Shown here: positions 49,853 through 59,035 of the stretch, in pieces | Layout of the letters: every line of letters starts with the position of its first letter | Numbering within the stretch: position 1 is the stretch's first letter | From: Kitasatospora sp. SolWspMP-SS2h | GTDB lineage: Bacteria > Actinomycetota > Actinomycetes > Streptomycetales > Streptomycetaceae | Reading direction: 5' to 3' | Length of the DNA: 64,000 nt | Assembly (NCBI RefSeq): GCF_003259315.1 | Contig: NZ_QLLT01000019.1 | Location: 123,948-187,947 of the forward strand | Made by a program: the position numbers and the translations under genes | The notes under the pieces: generated by a model | What the model was told of the DNA's origin: nothing | The model's database searches: none | What the model saw: only the letters and a program-made list of their open reading frames with translations

Positions 49853-49950
49853 GGTAAAGCCCCGGCCATCGGCGGCCCATTTCCGGCCCAAGCGGCCCCA
49901 CCTCGACGCCCGGTGTGAATTCGCTGTGGATTTCGGGCGTGTCTGGAAGT

Positions 49951-49981
49951 CCTCCCCCGGGGGACACGCCTCCGGGGGAGG
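49951..49981 (-). terminator. Terminator of the GH13 gene
   Basis: CCTCCCCCGG (49951-49960) pairs with 49972-49981 around an 11-nt loop, only 9 bp past the GH13 stop. Confidence 0.78.
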
Positions 49982-49989
49982 GCCGGGCG

Positions 49990-51699
49990 TCAGCGGCGCG
50001 GCAGGATCCACCAGGCGGTGGTGGCCGGCGGCAGCACCCCGGCGGCCGGGCACGGGCCGGAGGACAGCAGCGGCTGCCCGGTGACCGGCGCCGGGGCCGC
50101 GACGGTGCCGAAGTTGGTCGCCACCAGCAGGCCGTCGCCCCGGGTGAAGGCCAGCACGTTCGGCGGCGTCTCGATCCAGCGCAGCGTCCCCTCGCCCAAC
50201 TGCGGCAGCAGCCGGCGCAGGTGCAGCGCCTCCCGGTACAGGTGGTACGGCGAGGCGTGGTCGGCCACCGCCCGCTCGGCGGTGTGCCCGGCGAACGAGG
50301 CGGGCTGCGGCAGCCAGCTCGGCGCCGAACCCTCCGGGCTGAACCCGTACGGCGCCCGGGCCCCGGCCCACGGCAGCGGGACGCGGCAGCCGTCCCGGAT
50401 GCCCTTGCGGTTGCCGGTGCGGTGGAAGATCGGGTCGGTGATCACCTCGTCCGGCAGGTCGTCGACCTCCGGCAGGCCCAGCTCCTCGCCCTGGTACAGG
50501 TAGGCCGCGCCGGGCAGCGACAGCATCAGCAGCGCGGCGGCCCGGGCCCGCTCGGGGCTGCCGAAGCGGGTCGTGGTGCGGACCTGGTCGTGGTTGTTGA
50601 GCACCCAGGTGACGGTCGAGCCGGTCGCGGTGATGTCCCGCACCGCCGCGTCGATCACCTGGTGGAAGTGCTCGGAGTCCCACGGCGCGTGCAGCAGGTG
50701 GAAGAAGAACGCCTGGTGCAGCTCGTCCCCGCGCACGTACATGGCCTGCTCGGCCGGGGTCGGCACGGACGCCTCGCCGACCAGCAGCCGCTGCCGCCCG
50801 TCCAGCGCCGTGTACTCCTCGCAGATCGCCCGCCAGGAGCGCCACACCTCGTGCACCTCCGGCTGGTTCCAGGCCAGCGGGTTGACCGAGTCGCGGGTGC
50901 GCTCGTCCGCCTCCGGGTCCGGGGAGTCCGGCAGCTCGGGGTGCTTGAACAGGCCCGCCGCCACGTCGATCCGGAAGCCGTCCACGCCCCGGTCCAGCCA
51001 GAACCGCAGCACCTTCTCGAACTCGACGGGCACCTCCGGGTTGCGCCAGTTCAGGTCCGGCTGCTCGGGGGTGAACATGTGCAGGTACCACTGGCCGGGG
51101 GCGCCGTCCGGCTCGGTGATCCGGGACCAGGCGGGGCCGCCGAACATCGCCCGCCAGTTGTTCGGCGGCAGCCCGCCGTCCGGGCCGCGGCCGTCCGCGA
51201 AGTGGAACCGGGCCCGGGACGCGGAGCCCGGGGCGGCGGCCAGCGCCTCCAGGAACCACGGGTGCTCGGCCGAGCAGTGGTTGGGCACGGTGTCCAGCAC
51301 CAGGCGCAGGCCCAGCTTCCGGCAGTCCTCGACCAGCAGGTCGAAGTCCTCCAGGGTGCCGAACATCGGGTCGACGCCCTTGTAGTCGGCCACGTCGTAG
51401 CCGTGGTCGTGCTGCGGCGACGGGTAGAACGGGTTCAGCCACACCCCGTCCACGCCCAGCCGCTTCAGGTACGGCAGCCGGGCCCGCACGCCCGGCAGGT
51501 CGCCGATGCCGTCGCCGTCGGAGTCCTGGAAGCTGCGCACGTACACCTGGTAGATCACCGCGTCGCGCCACCACAGCGCGTCGGGGGCGGCGGCCGCCGC
51601 CCGTTCCTCCGGGAGCACTCCGTCCGCGGGGCGGACGGCGGGGGCCTCGACGGCCTGCGCGGGGCGCGGCGGGTCGGCGGGGACGACGGACGTGATCAT
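49990..51699 (-). CDS. GH13 alpha-glucosidase
   Basis: 569 residues from the ATG at 51699. Catalytic regions of the alpha-amylase family: DTVPNHCS (region I), GFRIDVAAG with nucleophile Asp (II), LLVGEAS with acid/base Glu (III), and LNNHDQV (IV), plus YQVYVRSFQDSDGDGIGDL near residue 50. The pattern fits oligo-1,6- or maltose-type alpha-glucosidases (cytosolic, no signal peptide). It diverges from a PadR regulator with a palindrome between them. No maltose transporter is linked. Confidence 0.92.
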   Translation of the reverse strand: MITSVVPADPPRPAQAVEAPAVRPADGVLPEERAAAAAPDALWWRDAVIYQVYVRSFQDSDGDGIGDLPGVRARLPYLKRLGVDGVWLNPFYPSPQHDHGYDVADYKGVDPMFGTLEDFDLLVEDCRKLGLRLVLDTVPNHCSAEHPWFLEALAAAPGSASRARFHFADGRGPDGGLPPNNWRAMFGGPAWSRITEPDGAPGQWYLHMFTPEQPDLNWRNPEVPVEFEKVLRFWLDRGVDGFRIDVAAGLFKHPELPDSPDPEADERTRDSVNPLAWNQPEVHEVWRSWRAICEEYTALDGRQRLLVGEASVPTPAEQAMYVRGDELHQAFFFHLLHAPWDSEHFHQVIDAAVRDITATGSTVTWVLNNHDQVRTTTRFGSPERARAAALLMLSLPGAAYLYQGEELGLPEVDDLPDEVITDPIFHRTGNRKGIRDGCRVPLPWAGARAPYGFSPEGSAPSWLPQPASFAGHTAERAVADHASPYHLYREALHLRRLLPQLGEGTLRWIETPPNVLAFTRGDGLLVATNFGTVAAPAPVTGQPLLSSGPCPAAGVLPPATTAWWILPRR

Positions 51700-51785
51700 G
51701 CGTCACCTTCACGGGAGCGCGCGAGGGGGGTCGCGCTGACAGGCACGGGCCCGCGGCGGCTGACAACACGTCAGTTCGTCGGGGA

Positions 51786-51802
51786 TACCTAGATGTTAGG
51801 TA
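51786..51802. promoter_or_regulatory. Palindrome TACCTA-GATGT-TAGGTA between GH13 and padR
   Basis: Perfect 6-bp arms, 5-bp spacer, 87 bp upstream of the GH13 ATG in an AT-rich stretch. It is a likely repressor site for GH13, by PadR or a sugar regulator. The remaining DNA up to the padR start (51803-52004) shows nothing else. Confidence 0.65.
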
Positions 51803-52004
51803 GAGGTTAAACAGCATGTCCAGGAGCCTGGAGAGGAAGATGTCACCTCTTGGTGCGGCGAGTGCCACCAGTCGGGGCGAATCAGGGCGAATAAGGGGGC
51901 GCACAACGGGGTAGACCGTAGCCCAGGAGAGCCGCCCGGCGTACGACCGACGAAGTTCGGCCGCACGGCGCACTCCCTCCACCACCTCGAAGGGAGGCAC
52001 CCGA

Positions 52005-52508
52005 GTGCGGCTTCCGCTCCTCGCGCTGCTTGCCACCGGCCCGGCGCACGGCTACCAGCTCCGGCGTGCCCTGGAGTCCACGTTCGGCCCGGCCTACCCG
52101 CGCACCAACGACGGGCAGGTCTACGTCACGCTCGGCCGGCTGGAGAAGGCCGGCCTGATTGAGGGACAGGACGTCGCCCAGGACGGCCGCCCGGCCAAGC
52201 GGGTCTTCGCGCTCACCGAGGACGGCCGCCGGGTGCTCGCCGACTGGTTCGCCCGTCCGTCGGACGGCGGCAAGGTCCGCGAGGAGTTCTTCCTCAAGCT
52301 GGTCCTCGCCCCCCGCACCCGCCTCGCCGACCCGCGCGCCCTGATCGACCTCCAGCGCTCCCACTGCCTGGCCGCCATCCGCGGCCTGCACGCCACCGCC
52401 GACCGGTCGCCCGACCACGAGGTCTCCCGGCTGCTGATCGAGGGCGAGGTCCTCCACCTCCAGGCCGAACTCGACTGGCTGGAGCGCTGCCAGCAGGAGT
52501 TCACCTGA
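52005..52508 (+). CDS. PadR-family transcription regulator
   Basis: 167 residues from the GTG at 52005, with GGGAGG 8 nt upstream. The N-terminal winged helix is typical PadR: LLALLATGPAHGYQLRRALE, NDGQVYVTLGRLEKAGLI, RVFALTEDGRRVLADWF. The C-terminal helices (EEFFLKLVLA, ELDWLERCQQEF) form the dimer part (Vir_act_alpha_C-like). In streptomycetes such PadRs usually sit before an ABC transporter; here none follows, so the target may be the divergent GH13 gene. Confidence 0.92.
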   Translation: MRLPLLALLATGPAHGYQLRRALESTFGPAYPRTNDGQVYVTLGRLEKAGLIEGQDVAQDGRPAKRVFALTEDGRRVLADWFARPSDGGKVREEFFLKLVLAPRTRLADPRALIDLQRSHCLAAIRGLHATADRSPDHEVSRLLIEGEVLHLQAELDWLERCQQEFT

Positions 52509-52579
52509 GGTCCCGCCCCGCCCGCCCCGCCTGACCCGAACGGGCGCGGACGGGCGCGAATGGGCGGGGCCGGCCGTGC

Positions 52580-52613
52580 GGGTCCTGCGGGGTGCGGCGC
52601 CCCCGCAGGACCC
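52580..52613. terminator. Hairpin between padR and the ricin-domain gene
   Basis: 13-bp stem, 52580-52592 with 52601-52613, 8-nt loop; serves either convergent gene. Confidence 0.8.
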
Positions 52614-52648
52614 CGCCGGTGCGGCGGCCGGCGGTCAGCGGCCGGCGG

Positions 52649-54508
52649 TCAGCGCAGCGCGAACTTCTGCGCCGCGCTCCCGTTGCAGTCCCACAGCTGC
52701 AGGCGGGTGCCGTTGGCCGTGTTGCCGCTCGGGACGTCCAGGCAGCGGCCGGACTGCGGGTTCAGCAGCGAGCCGTCGGCCTGCTGGACCCACTTCTGGC
52801 CGCCCACCCCGTTGCAGTCCCACAGCTCGACCTGGCTGCCCGCCGCCGTGCCGTTGCCGTTGACGTCCAGGCAGCGGCCCAGGGTGCGCAGCGAGGTGTC
52901 CGCGGCGTGGAACCAGTGCTGGTCGACCGCGTAGGACTGGCAGTTCCACAGCTGCACGGCGGTGCCGTTGACGCCGTTGTCGTCGTTGGCGACGTCCACG
53001 CACTGCCCGCCCGGGGCGGCGACCGGAGCGCCCCCGTTGACCGCGAACTTCTGCGCCGCGGCGCCGTTGCAGTCCCACAGTTGCAGCCGGGTGCCGTTGG
53101 CGCTGTTCCCGTTGGGCGCGTCCACGCAGCGGCCGGACTGCGGGTTCAGCAGCGAGCCGTCGGCCTGCTGGAACCACTTCTGCGCGCCGCCGCCGTTGCA
53201 GTCCCACAGCTCCAGGAGCGTGCCGTTGGCGGTGCCGTTGCCGGTGGCGTCCAGGCAGCGCCCGAGGGTGCCGAGCGAGCCGTCCACGCCGTGCACCCAG
53301 TGCTGGTCCTCGGCGTACGTCTGGCAGTTCCACAGCTGCACCCCGGTGCCGTTGGCGCCGGTGTCGTCGGCCGCGACGTCCACGCACTGCCCGCCCGGGC
53401 CGGTGACGGTGCCCTGCGGGCCGTTGGGCAGGTCGGTGCGGCCGTTGTAGCCGACCGAGACGACGTTGGCCTGGACGGCGTTCTCGGTGGCGTCGCCCGG
53501 GTAGCCGGAGACCATGACGCCCTCGAAGAAGGTGCCGCGGTTCCAGTTCGAGTTGTCGCCGCCGATGCCCAGGATGATGCCGCCCTCCTGCTTCATCGGC
53601 CGGTAGCCGGCCCGGCTCGGCAGCGCCCCGTTCCACCAGGTGGTCAGCGCGCCGGACTGCGCGTTGCCGCCCTTGAGCGCGTACGTGGTCTGGCCGTTGT
53701 TCTTCAGCACCGCCGTGACGAACGGGCTGCTGTTGCCGAGGTTGGCGGTGTTGGAGCCGTTGTCGCCCTGGAACATGCCGTTCTCCAGGTCGGCCTCGAT
53801 CCACGGCCCGCTGCCGCTGCACGGCGGGAAGTAGCAGGTGGTGGCGATGGAGACGGCGTCCATGTGGCCGTTGCCGGTGTCGGCGGGCGTGGACTCGGCG
53901 TTGCCGTAGTCGAAGCAGCAGTCCGCGCCCACGTGGGTGCCGCTGGCGACCATGTAGACGCCCTCGGGCTGCCCGTTGACGGCCACGCCCGAGGCGACGC
54001 CGGTGTAGCGGTAGCCGACGCCGGGCGAGATCCACACGCCGTAGACCTTGTGGCCGCCGGCGGTGACGGCGATCTCGGAGGCGTCGGCGCCCCGGTCGTT
54101 GCCCATGCCGGAGGTGCCGGCCGGGCCCGGGGTCAGGTCGTTGTGCCGGGAGGTCTGGTCGTAGATCCGGCTGATCCGGCAGCTGCTGCCGTTGCAGAAC
54201 CGGTCCTGCGCCTGGGCGTCGGCGTAGCCGCCGGCCGCGAGCAGGCCGATGTCGGTGCTCGCGCCGTCGGAGGCCCGGGTGACGCGGTACAGCGGGCCGT
54301 TGTAGGAGGAGAACAGGGCACGGGTGGTGCTGTGCGCGGCGACGCAGGGCGTGCCGCCGGACGCGTACAGGTCGCACGGCAGCGAGCCGGCCGCGTGGCC
54401 GACGCCGGGCAGGCCGATCAGCGCGGCGACCAGCAGCGCCAGGGCGGCCGCGGCCGCTCGCGCGCTGCGCCACAACTGCCCGGCGGGCAGCGGGAATCGA
54501 CGGGACAA
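52649..54508 (-). CDS. Secreted GH54-like arabinofuranosidase domain with two ricin-B lectin domains
   Basis: 619 residues from a TTG start at 54508, with AAGGAG 7 nt upstream. Signal peptide to about residue 40 (cleavage near GHA). Residues about 42-350 match the catalytic domain of GH54 arabinofuranosidase B: LPCDLYASGGTPCVAAHSTTRALF, YNGPLYRVTR, FCNGSSCRISRIYDQ, ADCCFDYGN and GMFQGDN. Two beta-trefoil lectin modules (about 358-485 and 490-619) follow with repeated QLWDCNG and Q-x-W motifs; they are near copies. It is divergent from a LacI regulator with a shared operator-like site. The true sugar may be arabinofuranose or galactofuranose. Confidence 0.88.
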   Translation of the reverse strand: MSRRFPLPAGQLWRSARAAAAALALLVAALIGLPGVGHAAGSLPCDLYASGGTPCVAAHSTTRALFSSYNGPLYRVTRASDGASTDIGLLAAGGYADAQAQDRFCNGSSCRISRIYDQTSRHNDLTPGPAGTSGMGNDRGADASEIAVTAGGHKVYGVWISPGVGYRYTGVASGVAVNGQPEGVYMVASGTHVGADCCFDYGNAESTPADTGNGHMDAVSIATTCYFPPCSGSGPWIEADLENGMFQGDNGSNTANLGNSSPFVTAVLKNNGQTTYALKGGNAQSGALTTWWNGALPSRAGYRPMKQEGGIILGIGGDNSNWNRGTFFEGVMVSGYPGDATENAVQANVVSVGYNGRTDLPNGPQGTVTGPGGQCVDVAADDTGANGTGVQLWNCQTYAEDQHWVHGVDGSLGTLGRCLDATGNGTANGTLLELWDCNGGGAQKWFQQADGSLLNPQSGRCVDAPNGNSANGTRLQLWDCNGAAAQKFAVNGGAPVAAPGGQCVDVANDDNGVNGTAVQLWNCQSYAVDQHWFHAADTSLRTLGRCLDVNGNGTAAGSQVELWDCNGVGGQKWVQQADGSLLNPQSGRCLDVPSGNTANGTRLQLWDCNGSAAQKFALR

Positions 54509-54621
54509 GGTGCGCTCCTTCGGGGTGGGGGTGCAAGGGGCGGTACCGGTGCGCGGAACGGGCCCGGGGGCGGCGACCGGCCGCGGGCGCGCGGAGGCTG
54601 GCGGTTCATCGGCGACCTTGT

Positions 54622-54637
54622 ATTCTCACGTTGAAAC
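54622..54637. promoter_or_regulatory. LacI operator-like site between GH54 and lacI
   Basis: ATTCTCACGTTGAAAC, on the minus strand GTTTCAACGTGAGAAT. It shares TTTC(C)AACG with two sites upstream of the ABC importer operon (62947 and 63146). Confidence 0.65.
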
Positions 54638-54703
54638 AGCGGCGTCCTGGTGGTGCCGGCCTCGCTCCCTCGCGCACGGTCGGCGGGAGGAGGGGGTGCG
54701 GTC

Positions 54704-55747
54704 TTGTCCGTGCCGAACAACGGAACCGGCGCCGCGGCGCCGCGGTTGAAGGACGTCGCCGAACTGGCCGGCGTCTCCGTCAAGACCGTCTCGAACGTGG
54801 TGAACGGGACCACCCCCGTCGCGGAGGCCACCCGGGAACGGGTGCAGCTGGCCATCGACCGGCTCGGCTACCAGCCCAACCTGACGGCCCGCCGGCTGCG
54901 CACCGGCCGCAGCGGGGTGATCGCGCTGGCCTTCCCCGAACTGCCCTCGCCGTACTTCGCCGAACTCGCCGTCGAGGTGATCGCGGCGGCCCGCCGGGTC
55001 GGCATCACCGTGCTGATGGACGACACCGGCGGCGACCCGGCGGCCGAGCTGCGGATCGCCTCGGGCCTGGGCGGACCGATGATCGACGGAGTCATCCTCA
55101 GCCCGCTCGGCCTGGACCGGGCCGCGCTGCTGGCCCGCTCCCGGGAGATCCCGCTGGTCCTGCTCGGCGAGGCCGACTTCGGCCCGGTCGCCGACCGGGT
55201 GCACATCGACAACGTGGCCGGCGCCCGGGAGGCGACCCGGCACCTGATCGACGAGGGCTACCGGCGGATCGCCGCGATCGGCTGGCAGGACCCCGCGCCC
55301 CGGGCCACCGCCGAACAGCGCCTGGCCGGCTACCGGGAGGCGCTGGCCGACGCCGGCCTGCCGGCCGACCAGGAGCTGCGGCCCCCGGTCCGGGCCTACT
55401 TCCGCCCCGACGGCGCCTCGGCGATGCGCCGCCTGCTGCGCCTGCCGCGGCGGCCCGACGCGGTGTTCTGCTTCAACGACCTGCTCGCGCTCGGCGCGCT
55501 GCGGGCCGCCCACGAGGCCGGGCTGCGGGTGCCGCAGGACCTCGCGATCGTCGGCTTTGACGACGTCGAGGAGGCCGCGTACGCGATCCCCTCGCTGACC
55601 ACCGTCGCCCCCGACAAGCGGCTGATCGCCGAACTCGCCGTCCGCTGCCTGGAGGAGCGGATCGAGCGGCGCTACACCGGTCCGGGCCGGCGGATCACGC
55701 CGGGCTTCCGGGTGGTGGTCCGGGAGAGCAGCACCCTGGCCCGCTGA
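54704..55747 (+). CDS. LacI-family regulator (GH54-linked)
   Basis: 347 residues from the TTG at 54704, 10 nt after GGAGGAGG; GTG 54710 is an alternative. The HTH reads LKDVAELAGVSVKTVSNVVNG, with hinge GYQPNLTARRLRTGRSG, then a periplasmic-binding-like sugar sensor (LLLGE-type, VHIDNVAGAREATRHL, VFCFNDLLALGAL, VGFDDVEEAAYAIPSLTTV). It is a paralogue of the LacI at 56922. It probably represses the divergent GH54 gene and, through similar sites, the importer. Confidence 0.93.
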   Translation: MSVPNNGTGAAAPRLKDVAELAGVSVKTVSNVVNGTTPVAEATRERVQLAIDRLGYQPNLTARRLRTGRSGVIALAFPELPSPYFAELAVEVIAAARRVGITVLMDDTGGDPAAELRIASGLGGPMIDGVILSPLGLDRAALLARSREIPLVLLGEADFGPVADRVHIDNVAGAREATRHLIDEGYRRIAAIGWQDPAPRATAEQRLAGYREALADAGLPADQELRPPVRAYFRPDGASAMRRLLRLPRRPDAVFCFNDLLALGALRAAHEAGLRVPQDLAIVGFDDVEEAAYAIPSLTTVAPDKRLIAELAVRCLEERIERRYTGPGRRITPGFRVVVRESSTLAR

Positions 55748-55785
55748 CCGGCCGCCCGCGACCGCCGGGCCGCGCCGCCGCCCGC

Positions 55786-56883
55786 TCACGCCGGGCCTCC
55801 CGGCGGGGCGGCCAGGTGCGGGAAGCGGAACTCGGTGGTGCTGCGCCGCACCGCGCCGGGGCGCAGCACGGTGTCCGGGTAGTCGGGGCGGTTGGGGGAG
55901 TCGGGGAAGTGCTGGGTCTCCAGGCAGACCCCGGCGTGCCGCGGGTGCGGGTCGCCGTCCAGGCCGTTGCCGGTGTAGACCTGGAGCCCGGGCTCGGTGG
56001 TCCAGACCTCCATCCGGCGCCCGGTGGCCGGGTCCTCCAGCCGGGCGGCCCGGCGCAGCGCGCCGGGGGCGGGCGGCGGGTCGAGCACCCAGCAGTGGTC
56101 GTAGCCGCCGGCGGTGTCCAGCTGCGGGTGCGGGAGGGCGAGCCGGTCGCCGATCGGCTGCGGCTCGCGCAGGTCGAAGGGCGTGCCGGCGGTCGGGGCG
56201 GGCGGCCCGGGCAGCGGCACGGCGGTCGGGTCGACCGGCAGGTAGGCGTCGGCGTCGACGGCGAGCCGGTGGTCGAGCACGCTGCCGCCGTCCCGGCCGG
56301 AGAGCCGGAAGTAGGCGTGGTGGGTGAGGTTGACGGGGGTGGGGCGGTCGGTGCGGGCGGTCCACTCCAGGCGCAGGGTGCCCGAGCGCTCCAGGGTGTA
56401 GACGACGGTGACGCGCAGCCGGCCGGGGAAGCCCATCTCGCCGTCCGGGCTGTCCAGGTCGAGGCGGAGCGCGGCGGCGTCCGGGCCGGGCACGGCGGCG
56501 GCCTGCCAGCGGTGGCGGTGGAAGCCGCCCGGCCCGCCGTGCAGGGCGTGGCCGCGGTCGGTGGCGGGCACCCGGTGCGCCCGGCCGTCGAGCCGGAAGC
56601 CGCCGTGCGCGATCCGGTTGGCGTAGCGGCCGATCAGCGCGCCCAGGTAGGCGGTGTCGGCGGCGTACCCGGCCGGGTCGGCGCGGCCGAGCACCACCGA
56701 GGCGCTCCGGCCCTCCGGGTCGGGGACCTCCAGCCGGTGCAGGATGCCGCCCAGGTCGAGCACCTCGGCGCGGACGCCGGTCCCGGCGTCGAGGGTCCAG
56801 CGGTCGACGGGGGTCCCGTCGGGCATGGCGCCGAACGGGCTGCGGGTGACGGACGGGGCACGGGTGGCGGACGGGATCGGCAA
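55786..56883 (-). CDS. galM: Aldose 1-epimerase (mutarotase)
   Basis: 365 residues from the TTG at 56883 with GAGG 8 nt upstream; an internal ATG at 56826 is possible. GalM motifs: GRYANRIAHGGFRLDG, ALHGGPGGFHRHRW (His pair), NLTHHAYFRLSG, DHCWVLD, and the Glu in CLETQHFPDSPN. It interconverts alpha and beta anomers of sugars. It is the last gene of the importer/lacI run, 38 bp after lacI, which fits handling of the imported sugar. Confidence 0.93.
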   Translation of the reverse strand: MPIPSATRAPSVTRSPFGAMPDGTPVDRWTLDAGTGVRAEVLDLGGILHRLEVPDPEGRSASVVLGRADPAGYAADTAYLGALIGRYANRIAHGGFRLDGRAHRVPATDRGHALHGGPGGFHRHRWQAAAVPGPDAAALRLDLDSPDGEMGFPGRLRVTVVYTLERSGTLRLEWTARTDRPTPVNLTHHAYFRLSGRDGGSVLDHRLAVDADAYLPVDPTAVPLPGPPAPTAGTPFDLREPQPIGDRLALPHPQLDTAGGYDHCWVLDPPPAPGALRRAARLEDPATGRRMEVWTTEPGLQVYTGNGLDGDPHPRHAGVCLETQHFPDSPNRPDYPDTVLRPGAVRRSTTEFRFPHLAAPPGGPA

Positions 56884-56921
56884 CGGGAGTCCTCGGGGCC
56901 TCGGGGGAAGGGGACGGGGCG

Positions 56922-57953
56922 TCAGGGGCGGGCGGTGCGGCCGACGGTGGACTCGCGCACCACCAGCGAGTGGCCGGGCAGGATGCGGCGGGGCCGGGCC
57001 GGGGGCCGGTCGGGGGCGGCCTCGATCCGGGCGATCAGGCAGTCCACGGCGAGCCGGGCGATCGCGGCCTTGTCGGGGGCGATCGTGGTCAGGGTGACGG
57101 CGCCGTAGCCGCCCTCCTCGATGTCGTCGAAGCCCACCACGGCGACCTCCTCGGGCACCCGCACGCCCCGCTCGGCGAGCACCCGCAGCGCCCCCAGGGC
57201 GACCAGGTCGTTGTAGGCGAAGACGGCGTCGGGCGGCTCCGGCAGGTCGAGCAGGCGGGTCATCGCGACCGCGCCGTCGAGGCGGTCGTAGCCGTCGGTG
57301 GCCACCACCAGGTCGTCCCGGGGGCTGCCGCCGGCCGCCAGGATCTCCTCCCGCCAGCCGCGCAGCCGCAGGTGGGCGGGCTGGAGGCGGCTGTCGCGGC
57401 GGGCCCCGACGAAGGCGATCCGGCGCCGCCCCAGGCTGAGCAGGTGGCGCACCGCGAGCCGGGCCGCCGCCACGTTGTCGATCGCGATGTGGTCGAACGG
57501 GGCGTCGTACTCGCGCTCGCCGAGCAGCACCAGCGGCGGCCGGGCCGGGCGGCGCAGCAGGTCCTCCGCCTCCAGCCGGATCGGGCTGAGGATCAGCCCG
57601 TCGATCAGGTGGCTGCGGAAGCCCTGCGACACCAGGGTCTCCTTGGCGCGCAGCCCGGCGGTGTGGTCCAGCAGGACAGTGTGGCCGTGGTGCGCGGCGG
57701 CGTCGATCACCGCCGCGGCGAGGTCCGCGAAGTACGGGTTGCCCAGCTCGGGCACGGCCAGCGCGATGATCCCGCTGCGGCCGGTGCGCAGCTGGCGGGC
57801 CGTCGCGTTGGGCCGGTAGCCCAGCTCCTCGATCGCCTGCCGCACCCGGTCCCGGGTGCCCGGTCTGACGTGCGGGTAGTCGTTGACCACGTTGGAGACG
57901 GTCTTGACGGACACCCCGGCCCGCATCGCGACGTCCTTGAGGCTCACGCCCAC
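56922..57953 (-). CDS. LacI-family regulator of the ABC importer operon
   Basis: 343 residues from the GTG at 57953, with GAGGGGG 7 nt upstream. HTH LKDVAMRAGVSVKTVSNVVND, hinge GYRPNATARQLRTGRSG, sensor with FDHIAIDNVAAARLAVRHLL and VVGFDDIEEGGYGAVTLTTIAPDK. It is very close to the neighbouring LacI, so a duplicated pair. Placed 68 bp after the last permease and before galM, it would be co-transcribed and autoregulated. Confidence 0.94.
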   Translation of the reverse strand: MGVSLKDVAMRAGVSVKTVSNVVNDYPHVRPGTRDRVRQAIEELGYRPNATARQLRTGRSGIIALAVPELGNPYFADLAAAVIDAAAHHGHTVLLDHTAGLRAKETLVSQGFRSHLIDGLILSPIRLEAEDLLRRPARPPLVLLGEREYDAPFDHIAIDNVAAARLAVRHLLSLGRRRIAFVGARRDSRLQPAHLRLRGWREEILAAGGSPRDDLVVATDGYDRLDGAVAMTRLLDLPEPPDAVFAYNDLVALGALRVLAERGVRVPEEVAVVGFDDIEEGGYGAVTLTTIAPDKAAIARLAVDCLIARIEAAPDRPPARPRRILPGHSLVVRESTVGRTARP

Positions 57954-58021
57954 GGCCCTGCCCCCTCGCTCTTCCGGCACTGCCCGATCGGCCCGCTGCG
58001 TCCCCGCTCCCGGGGCGGCGC

Positions 58022-59035
58022 TCATTCGTCGCGGCGCCCGCGGTCGAGCAGCGCCTGGGCCAGCACCACCACGGCCAGGAAGGCGCCGTTGACGGTGTCG
58101 GTGACGGCCGAGCCGTACTGCGAGGCCGAGCGGTCGATCAGGTTGTGGATCACCGACAGCAGCAGCACGCCCGCGACGGTGCCGCCGACCGAGCCGCTGC
58201 CGCCGGTCAGCAGCGTCCCGCCGATCGCCACCGAGGCGATCGCGGTCAGCTCGTAGCCCACGCCCACGGTGGTGACGCCCGAGCCGAGCCGGGCGCTGCC
58301 CAGCGCCCCGGCCGCGCTGGCCAGGGTCGCCGACAGCACGTACACCAGCGCCTTGGTGCGGGCCACCGGCAGGCCCATCAGCCGGGCCGCGTGCTCGTTG
58401 CCGCCGATCGCGGTGGTCGCCGCCCCGAACTTCGTCCGGGTCAGCAGCAGCGCGCCCAGGCCGAACAGGACGGCGGAGATCAGCACCGGCGTCCAGGTGC
58501 CCTCGCCCAGCGCCCGGAACGCCGAACCGCGCGGCACCAGGTACGTGCTGGTGCCCTCGGAGGTGATCAGCTGCAGCAGCCCGCGCGCCCCGAGCAGGCC
58601 CGCCAGCGTCACGATGAACGGGGCCATGCCCGCCCGGGCCACCAGCAGGCCGTGTACGCAGCCCCAGGCCGCGCCCACCGCCAGCGGCAGCAGCACCGCC
58701 GCCCAGGTGCCGTGGTGCTGGGCCGCCCAGGCGGCCAGCACCCCGCCGAGCGCGTACATCGACCCCACCGACAGGTCGATGCCGCCGGTGAGGATCACGA
58801 AGGTCAGGCCGAGCGCCAGCAGCCAGCCGAAGGCGTTGTTGCCGAGGATCGCGCCCAGGTTGTCGGTGCTCGCGAAGCCGGGCGAGAACACCGCCGCGCC
58901 CAGCACCACCAGGACCAGCACGGTCAGCGCGCCCTGCCGGCGGATCCGGCCGGCCAGCCGTTCGGCGGGGGTCTCCGCGGTCGGCCGGCGGCGGGCCGCC
59001 GGCTCCGTCCGGGCGGAAGCGGTCGTGGGGCTCAT
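58022..59035 (-). CDS. Sugar ABC importer permease (YtfT/YjfF/RbsC-type)
   Basis: 337 residues from the ATG at 59035, which overlaps the stop of the other permease (ATGA). About eight to ten hydrophobic helices; hallmark loops ILTGGIDLSVGSMYALGGVLAA near 80-100, FIVTLAGLLGARGL, IGGNEHAARLMGLPV (contact with ATPase) and SVAIGGTLLTGGSGSVGGTVAG. It works with 59032-59997 as a two-permease pair, as in the galactofuranose importer. Confidence 0.94.
   Translation of the reverse strand: MSPTTASARTEPAARRRPTAETPAERLAGRIRRQGALTVLVLVVLGAAVFSPGFASTDNLGAILGNNAFGWLLALGLTFVILTGGIDLSVGSMYALGGVLAAWAAQHHGTWAAVLLPLAVGAAWGCVHGLLVARAGMAPFIVTLAGLLGARGLLQLITSEGTSTYLVPRGSAFRALGEGTWTPVLISAVLFGLGALLLTRTKFGAATTAIGGNEHAARLMGLPVARTKALVYVLSATLASAAGALGSARLGSGVTTVGVGYELTAIASVAIGGTLLTGGSGSVGGTVAGVLLLSVIHNLIDRSASQYGSAVTDTVNGAFLAVVVLAQALLDRGRRDE

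Noticed and set aside
49837..49870. GlnR box upstream of gdhA
   Set aside because: The GTnAC-n6-GAAAC spacing is not met; only a different palindrome is present.
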